Of a DNA stretch of 10,453 bases, positions 6,158-10,453 are shown piece by piece. The notes below the pieces were generated by a model, which was not told where the DNA came from, ran no database searches, and worked only from the letters and a program-made list of their open reading frames with translations. This stretch comes from Candidatus Roizmanbacteria bacterium (GTDB lineage Bacteria; Patescibacteriota; Microgenomatia; UBA1406; GWC2-37-13). Each line of letters opens with the position of its first letter. Within the stretch, counting starts at the first letter, position 1. A program made the position numbers and the translations under genes. The DNA is taken from positions 1 through 10,453 of the forward strand of contig JAPLYR010000111.1 of NCBI GenBank assembly GCA_026395455.1, in the 5' to 3' direction.

Positions 6158-7399
6158 CTATCTTACATTCAATAATCTCTTAAAAACAGAATAATATCTG
6201 TTACCCATATGATCTAAAGAGAAAAATCTCGCTCTTTCGAGGCTGGTTTTTTTATATTTATAACATAGGGATTTATTTTCAATAAATAATAATATAGCTT
6301 CTATAAGATGGGAGTTATCAAAGAGTTCTCGATGGTCTGTAATGAGGGATGGTATTAAAATACCATATTTACATTGAGTCACTCTTTTGATAGGTGCAAG
6401 TGGATAAGTTTGGATCTCTCCTGTCAATATTTCCCGTGGCCCATATGGACAATCAGTGCTGATAATCGGCAATCCACATGACATTGCTTCAAGGATGACA
6501 TTTCCAAATCCCTCATATAATGAGGGAAGAATAAATATATCTGACATTTTAAAATATTTATTGGGTGACTTTGTAAATCCAGGTAGAAAAACTTTTTTTT
6601 GAAGATTTAGATTAGCAATTTGATTTTCCAATTGATCTTTAAGGGGTCCCTGCCCAAGTATATATAGGAAAACATTTGGATATATTTTACTAATATACGA
6701 AAATGCATCGATTAAATATCGATGACCTTTTTCTTCAACTAATCTTCCACATGAAGTGAGGATTATTTTTTCATTTAAGACCTGATTATGCCCGACAGTC
6801 TGGGATATGGCTTTTTTTAAATCAACTCCATTGTGGATTACAATTATTTTGTTGTTCTGAATGTAAAAAAAGCGTTTTAAGTCATACTTTATCCCCTCAG
6901 ATATGCATATTATTGCATTGGCTTTTTTAACTAGTATTTTGATAAAGTTCCTATTAATCTTCTCAAAAAATGAGCCAAAATCATGCTTAATTTGATATGA
7001 AAGTACTATTCCAATAACGACAACATATTTAATGTGGAATAGGATACTTATCATGAATGATGCACACCAAGAGTAGTAATCAAAACCAAATAATATTTGA
7101 TATTTTTTTATTCGCATCAACGATATAAGCTTTATGAGTACTGATAAATAAGTAAATGGAAGAATTAATTTTGAAATACTTTTTTTATCTTCTGAGAGAT
7201 AAATGATCTCTACCTTTTTAAAGGTAGATTTGAATTCATCTTTATAATCATTAATTCTCTTAAGAGAGATGATATCTACACTTATTTTTTTATCGAAAAA
7301 GTATTGAGCTAGATTTATGAGACGTTTTTCAGTACCACCACCTGATAAAGAGTAAGTGATAAATGCAACTTTACTTCCCATTTCATTTTCTATGTTCAT
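6158..7399 (-). CDS. GT4-family glycosyltransferase (GT-B fold)
   Basis: A retaining glycosyltransferase of the GT4 group, about 413 residues from ATG 7399. It transfers a sugar from a nucleotide donor to a growing lipid-linked glycan on the cytoplasmic face. The N-terminal domain opens with 'SKVAFITYSLSGGGTEKRLINLA', the usual Gly-rich acceptor-side loop. The donor domain has 'IHNGVDL', 'CGRLVEEKGHRYLIDAF', 'LYILGQGPLKDQLE', 'VFLPGF' and the EX7E motif in 'PSLYEGFGNVILEAMSCG' (Glu296 and Glu304 in this numbering). The start is uncertain: a TTG at 7420 would overlap the upstream GT4 gene by 14 bp, and Met at 7381 is also possible; I chose 7399 because it is an ATG 7 bp after the upstream stop. 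There is no clear Shine-Dalgarno. 'STDCPYGPREIL' resembles GalNAc- or galactose-adding members, but the sugar cannot be assigned. Confidence 0.88.
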   Translation of the reverse strand: MNIENEMGSKVAFITYSLSGGGTEKRLINLAQYFFDKKISVDIISLKRINDYKDEFKSTFKKVEIIYLSEDKKSISKLILPFTYLSVLIKLISLMRIKKYQILFGFDYYSWCASFMISILFHIKYVVVIGIVLSYQIKHDFGSFFEKINRNFIKILVKKANAIICISEGIKYDLKRFFYIQNNKIIVIHNGVDLKKAISQTVGHNQVLNEKIILTSCGRLVEEKGHRYLIDAFSYISKIYPNVFLYILGQGPLKDQLENQIANLNLQKKVFLPGFTKSPNKYFKMSDIFILPSLYEGFGNVILEAMSCGLPIISTDCPYGPREILTGEIQTYPLAPIKRVTQCKYGILIPSLITDHRELFDNSHLIEAILLFIENKSLCYKYKKTSLERARFFSLDHMGNRYYSVFKRLLNVR

Positions 7400-7406
7400 A
7401 ATTAAC

Positions 7407-8531
7407 TTAAACTGCTCCAATTTTTTTATATAAGCTCATAAGTAGATCATAATGATAATTTGCTGTATATCTTAAAATAGGAGCTTTTTTACTATTTGAT
7501 TCTTTGAAAAAAGTTTTTGTTAAGTCAATATTCTCGTCTAGAAAGATATATTTATCTTCCTTAGCTAACAATTGAAAATTGTTGTTATTTGGGACCAAGA
7601 TTGGGAGTCCTTGCGTTCTAGCTTCAATATATGCGAAAGGCAATACTTCATACCACTTAGATGGAATGATAAGTACCTGGGCTTTTTGCAAAATGGGTAC
7701 TATTTTTTTCCTCTCAATAAAGCCAAGTATTTCTATATTCTTATATTTTTTATACTTCGCCACCTTTTTACTGAGTGGTCCTGTGCCAATGACTTTAAGA
7801 TTTATATTTGGGGTATTCTTAAATCTCATTAAGAGATCAATAATTCCCTTTTCTTCTGATAATCGTCCAACATATAGACAATATCGTTCCTTTTTTACGA
7901 TTCTTTTTAGAACTGGAGATTGCACGAAATAGGGGAGGAGTAATGATTTATTTTCAGGTATGTTGAGATGGCTTTGATAAAACTGCTTGGTAAATTGAGA
8001 AGGAAAAATATATGTATCAATATTATTGAATGTTTTGAAAATGGATTTATGAAGCAAATAAGATAAACTAATAAAAAAAGATGCCAAATAGGATTGATGG
8101 TAGCACCCGTATAAAATTGCCCAAAAAGGAAACTTAAGATGAGTGCAAAGTTCACAAATGTTACCTTTTCGAAAAAGAAGCCCCTTAGGGCACATAAATC
8201 GATAGTTATGAATTGTTTGCACTATTTTTACTCCATTTTTTTTACAAGCATAATAGACGGTTGGTCCAATAAGAGGATAAACATTATTGATATGCGCAAT
8301 ATCGGGTTGGAATTCATTAATAATTTTAGTTAATTCGTTATTAGTCGTAGTGTTCCACAATAGACTTAAAGCTATAAATATTTTATCTTTAATGGATTTA
8401 ATATTTTCACTTTTTTTATTATAAAAAAATACTTTATGCCCCCTTTTTTCTAATAGTAATTTTAATGACTCCACATATGTTTCCTCTCCTCCCTTATATT
8501 GATATGAGTTATGTATAAGTAGTATTTTCAC
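7407..8531 (-). CDS. GT4-family glycosyltransferase with a four-Cys motif
   Basis: A 374-residue GT-B glycosyltransferase starting with GTG at 8531 ('MKILLIHNSYQYKGGEETYV', a typical GT4 opening). The donor domain shows 'CLYVGRLSEEKGIIDLL', 'LKVIGTGPL', 'IEILGFIERKK' and an EX7E motif in 'SKWYEVLPFAYIEARTQG' (Glu295, Glu303). Between the domains lies a Cys-containing segment, 'YRFMCPKGLLFRKGNIC', then 'ELC' and 'YGCYHQS' (Cys114, Cys126, Cys129, Cys143). This CPxG/CxxC/C arrangement recurs in a GT4 subgroup from polysaccharide loci and could hold zinc. The enzyme probably adds one sugar of the repeat unit; donor and acceptor cannot be deduced. It ends just before the second GT4 gene, so the two are surely co-transcribed. 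A 72-bp gap separates it from the deacetylase gene, with a candidate promoter in it. Confidence 0.9.
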   Translation of the reverse strand: MKILLIHNSYQYKGGEETYVESLKLLLEKRGHKVFFYNKKSENIKSIKDKIFIALSLLWNTTTNNELTKIINEFQPDIAHINNVYPLIGPTVYYACKKNGVKIVQTIHNYRFMCPKGLLFRKGNICELCTHLKFPFWAILYGCYHQSYLASFFISLSYLLHKSIFKTFNNIDTYIFPSQFTKQFYQSHLNIPENKSLLLPYFVQSPVLKRIVKKERYCLYVGRLSEEKGIIDLLMRFKNTPNINLKVIGTGPLSKKVAKYKKYKNIEILGFIERKKIVPILQKAQVLIIPSKWYEVLPFAYIEARTQGLPILVPNNNNFQLLAKEDKYIFLDENIDLTKTFFKESNSKKAPILRYTANYHYDLLMSLYKKIGAV

Positions 8532-8571
8532 GAGATAGATTTAAAAGATAAGTTGGGCATTATTTGTGCCT

Positions 8572-8596
8572 ATTATACTACATATAGAGAGGTCAA
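8572..8596 (-). promoter_or_regulatory. Candidate internal promoter before the GT4 pair
   Basis: On the minus strand TTGACC (8596-8591) and a perfect TATAAT (8577-8572) stand in the 72-bp gap before the GTG at 8531. The spacing is only 13 bp, well short of the usual 16-18, so the pair may not work together. The TTGACC lies in the loop of a small inverted repeat (GAGAG 8587-8591 / CTCTC 8597-8601). A leader of about 35 nt would result. Confidence 0.3.
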
Positions 8597-8603
8597 CTCT
8601 CAA

Positions 8604-9248
8604 CTACAGATTTTTCAAAAAATCCCACATATTAAATTTATCAATTTCCCAAGAATGAAACCAGAAAAATTTTCGTTTAGTGTCTATTACATTTAGTAGA
8701 TCCATATGAGAGAGATTAGAGTAATAGACTCTTCTGAAGGTGCTATATACATCGAGTCTTTTCATTGTATTTCGCATATCGCTGATAAACGAGTGTGGTT
8801 TTATGAGTAAATTTGGATACCAAAGCAAATCTGAACTATTTACTTCATTAAAATTGATAGTAGCTGTTGCTCTCGTATTTTTAAATCCAACTTTTGTTGC
8901 TAATGTCAGTAATGTTCTATTATATTTTCCCCAGGGCCATGCAAAAGTGGTGACTTTTTTCCCAATAATATCTTCTAAAGCCTCTTTTCCGGTGCGCATT
9001 TCTTCTTCTGCCTTTTTAAGGGGAACTTTTGTTAAATCTACGTGATTATAGGTGTGTCCTCCTATTTCAAAACCAGGATTCTGAGATAATTCTTTTATTT
9101 GTTTATTCCCAAGGGTTGGACGACCAGTATTATTTTTTATGGGAATATAGAAAATAGCCTTAATATTTTTACTTTTAAGAATTTCTGCAGTCTTTAGATC
9201 CAATGGATGACCATCATCAATACTTATTGAAATTAAATTATCTTTCAT
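8604..9248 (-). CDS. NodB-type polysaccharide deacetylase (CE4)
   Basis: A 214-residue protein with the NodB homology motifs of carbohydrate esterase family 4, metal-dependent enzymes that remove N- or O-acetyl groups from glycans. Motif 1 is 'SIDDGH' (Asp11 as probable base, Asp12 as metal ligand), motif 2 is 'GGHTYNHVDL' (His65 and His69, metal ligands), motif 3 is 'FAWPWGKYN', where the Arg of 'RxPyG' is Ala or Trp, and a late motif is 'FFWFHSWEID'. There is no signal peptide, so it either acts in the cytoplasm on lipid-linked intermediates or leaves by another route. The motif 3 change also occurs in many family members and need not abolish activity. Its ATG overlaps the TAA of the preceding glycosyltransferase gene by one base (TAATG), pointing to translational coupling. 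It probably tailors the same polymer. Confidence 0.9.
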   Translation of the reverse strand: MKDNLISISIDDGHPLDLKTAEILKSKNIKAIFYIPIKNNTGRPTLGNKQIKELSQNPGFEIGGHTYNHVDLTKVPLKKAEEEMRTGKEALEDIIGKKVTTFAWPWGKYNRTLLTLATKVGFKNTRATATINFNEVNSSDLLWYPNLLIKPHSFISDMRNTMKRLDVYSTFRRVYYSNLSHMDLLNVIDTKRKFFWFHSWEIDKFNMWDFLKNL

Positions 9249-10111
9249 TATTTATTTATGATTAAAAGAAATCTTTCTCTCATGAGTCGAATTTTTATAA
9301 AAATAGGCCATAGTACAGGAAATATATCTAGAATAAAGCTTCTTATTTGTAATTTAGGTTTTTTTGTATAGAGAGTTTCTCCTATTAATGTGAAATTAGT
9401 ATCACCAATTGTTGCTCCATGACTCCATCCACCCGCAAGACGTAAATTATTAAGTGCTTCATCACCCGCCCATACTGAGTGCATATTTGTCCTCCTATTC
9501 ATTGAATAGCTATGAGTTTGATGAATTACGTCTAATTCGGAGGTAATATCTATTGTTGGGATTTTCTTTTGTAACGCATACCAAACAAGCCACTTATCCC
9601 AAAATGTTTTTCCAAGAGCAAAGGGAGGTATAGAATCAAAAACATCATGAGTAAAAATAAAGTAATCCATCCATGAATTGCTTTTCTGTTTCAAATTGGT
9701 GTTATTTGCAATTTTTTGGACATCTTCCACATCTATCTTTTCTTCTAAATCCATTTCATATCGTTTTCCTACAGCAAGAAACCGATCAAATTGATTTATA
9801 AGTATTTTAATACAGCTATTGGGTGATTTTAATAAGATTATGTCGGTGTTTATATACATAAACACTTTGTCTTTAGAGTTTTTTTGAACTTGAGAGAAGA
9901 TATTATTGAGGAGAGGTGTTCCATTTATATTTTTTTTTATTTTTTTAATCTGAATTAAATGTTTGCTTTTTGCCACTTGAGAAATACCAACTTCATCTCC
10001 GATCAAAATAATTTTTGGTTTTGGTTTGATAGAAAGCCAACTATCAATAGCATTTTCTTGAATAATGCGAAACTTTCCTATAAAAGGCTTTGGGACAGTA
10101 AAAATGATCAT
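9248..10111 (-). CDS. GT-A-like glycosyltransferase family protein
   Basis: A 287-residue protein that I recognise as a recurring but poorly named family in surface-polysaccharide loci of CPR and other bacteria. Features are an opening 'MIIFTVPKPF', 'KIILIGDEVG' (35-42), 'NGTPLLNNIF' (63-72), and a DxD-like metal/nucleotide site 'FMYINTDIILL' with Asp90. Further on come 'SWMDYFIFTHDVF', 'PPFALGKTFWDKWLVW' (Trp171, Asp172), 'VIHQTHSYS' (His197, His200), and a tail 'WAGDEALNNLRLAGG'. The order of a Rossmann-like start, a DxD-like site and a later Asp/His pair fits a GT-A glycosyltransferase, probably inverting, but the donor and acceptor are unknown. It starts with ATG at 10111, 4 bp after the dehydrogenase stop, and overlaps the deacetylase start by one base, so all three are one operon. 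The family call is moderate; it is certainly coding. Confidence 0.75.
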   Translation of the reverse strand: MIIFTVPKPFIGKFRIIQENAIDSWLSIKPKPKIILIGDEVGISQVAKSKHLIQIKKIKKNINGTPLLNNIFSQVQKNSKDKVFMYINTDIILLKSPNSCIKILINQFDRFLAVGKRYEMDLEEKIDVEDVQKIANNTNLKQKSNSWMDYFIFTHDVFDSIPPFALGKTFWDKWLVWYALQKKIPTIDITSELDVIHQTHSYSMNRRTNMHSVWAGDEALNNLRLAGGWSHGATIGDTNFTLIGETLYTKKPKLQIRSFILDIFPVLWPIFIKIRLMRERFLLIINK

Positions 10112-10115
10112 TTTA

Positions 10116-10453
10116 TTAAGGAATATATTTACCTAGCTGAACAAACGTATTTTGTACCTGATTGTATTTGGAAAGATCAATGTGTCTCCAACAATCTATT
10201 ATTACTTTTCCATGCCATTTGTTCCAGTTAATGCTTTGAAATTGTGTCCATTGAGTAGTAATGATAATCAAGCTAGATTTTTGAATACAATCTTCAATCG
10301 TTTTTGCAAACTGTGTCTTCTTTAATTCTTTCCTTGCATTATCTTGAGCGGCAGGATCAAAAACAATAAGAGGAACTCCCTCCTTTACAAGTTTTTTTGC
10401 AATCATCATTCCTTGGGATTCTTGGACAACATCCGTATCAGCCTTGTAACTTA
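10116..10453 (-). CDS. UDP-glucose/GDP-mannose dehydrogenase, C-terminal part (5' end outside window)
   Basis: The minus-strand frame is open from 10451 to the TAA at 10116, giving 111 residues of a protein whose start lies beyond the window. It matches the C-terminal domain of the UDP-glucose/GDP-mannose dehydrogenase family: 'SYKADTDVVQESQG' (the usual 'sYKpdTdDvReSp' entry), 'AKKLVKEGVPLIVFDPAAQ' (Rossmann strand ending in 'DP.A'), 'ECIQKS'-like helix, 'IIITTQWTQFQSINW' and 'VIIDCWRHID'. These NAD-dependent enzymes oxidise a nucleotide sugar at C6 to a uronic acid in two steps. The substrate (UDP-Glc, UDP-GlcNAc, UDP-ManNAc or GDP-Man) cannot be told from this end, since the NAD-binding and catalytic Cys region is missing. 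It leads the operon seen here, feeding a uronic-acid precursor to the downstream glycosyltransferases. Confidence 0.88.
   Translation of the reverse strand, partial: SYKADTDVVQESQGMMIAKKLVKEGVPLIVFDPAAQDNARKELKKTQFAKTIEDCIQKSSLIIITTQWTQFQSINWNKWHGKVIIDCWRHIDLSKYNQVQNTFVQLGKYIP

Noticed and set aside
6510..6526. Perfect palindrome CCCTCAT-ATA-ATGAGGG
   Set aside because: It lies inside the conserved EX7E region of the GT4 gene (codons for 'LYEG'), so the protein sequence explains it; no T-run follows and no gene end is near.
7400..7420. TTG at 7420 as start of the second GT4 gene
   Set aside because: It overlaps the upstream coding region by 14 bp and lacks a properly spaced ribosome site; ATG at 7399 is simpler, though not proven.
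7579..7932. 117-codon plus-strand open frame opposite the GT4 gene
   Set aside because: It is antisense to conserved EX7E and donor-domain motifs, has no recognisable protein features and no ribosome site; it is a shadow frame.
8740..9045. 101-codon plus-strand open frame opposite the deacetylase gene
   Set aside because: The opposite strand carries clear NodB motifs with normal length and a coupled start, so this frame is incidental.
1..10453. CRISPR arrays, tRNA or rRNA genes, insertion sequences, toxin-antitoxin or defence genes
   Set aside because: I saw no regularly spaced repeats, no cloverleaf or rRNA-like segment, no transposase motifs and no terminal inverted repeats; all long frames are explained by surface-glycan or neighbouring genes.

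Overview
The window is an AT-rich stretch from a bacterial cell-surface polysaccharide locus. It holds ten protein genes, no RNA genes and no mobile element. Small genes, tight packing, few recognisable Shine-Dalgarno sites, a DUF4330-like protein and a GH10-like lipoprotein beside glycosyltransferases suggest a Candidate Phyla Radiation (Patescibacteria, possibly Microgenomates) genome. This placement is an inference; no ribosomal or other marker gene is present.

Layout. Positions 1-1694 (+ strand) carry the end of a DUF4330-like gene, followed 3 bp later by a gene joining an S26 signal-peptidase-like domain to a PF14907-type nucleotidyltransferase domain. A WecG/TagA/CpsF (GT26) glycosyltransferase (2466-1696, - strand) converges on that fusion gene, with one base between the two stop codons. 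A 166-bp divergent spacer follows, then a large GH10-like putative lipoprotein (2633-4693, + strand) with a hairpin terminator. From 10453 down to 4763 six genes run on the - strand: the end of a UDP-glucose/GDP-mannose dehydrogenase, a GT-A-like glycosyltransferase, a NodB/CE4 polysaccharide deacetylase, two GT4 glycosyltransferases, and a Wzy/O-antigen-ligase-like membrane protein. The first three are nearly contiguous (4-bp gap, then a TAATG stop/start overlap). After a 72-bp gap come the two GT4 genes, and after 129 bp the polymerase gene.

How they may work together. The dehydrogenase family supplies UDP-uronic acids or their relatives. The glycosyltransferases assemble a repeat unit on a lipid carrier, the Wzy-like protein polymerises or ligates it outside the membrane, and the NodB protein deacetylates N- or O-acetyl groups. 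The GH10-like lipoprotein could trim, remodel or simply bind the polymer at the surface. No flippase (Wzx) or initiating phosphoglycosyltransferase lies in this window.

The least ordinary items are the peptidase/nucleotidyltransferase fusion, the GH10-like protein that keeps both catalytic glutamates but not the usual glycone-site residues, its unassigned region of about 260 residues, and the GT26 protein with substitutions at conserved motif positions. I found no clear sign of an entirely new defence or mobile system here.
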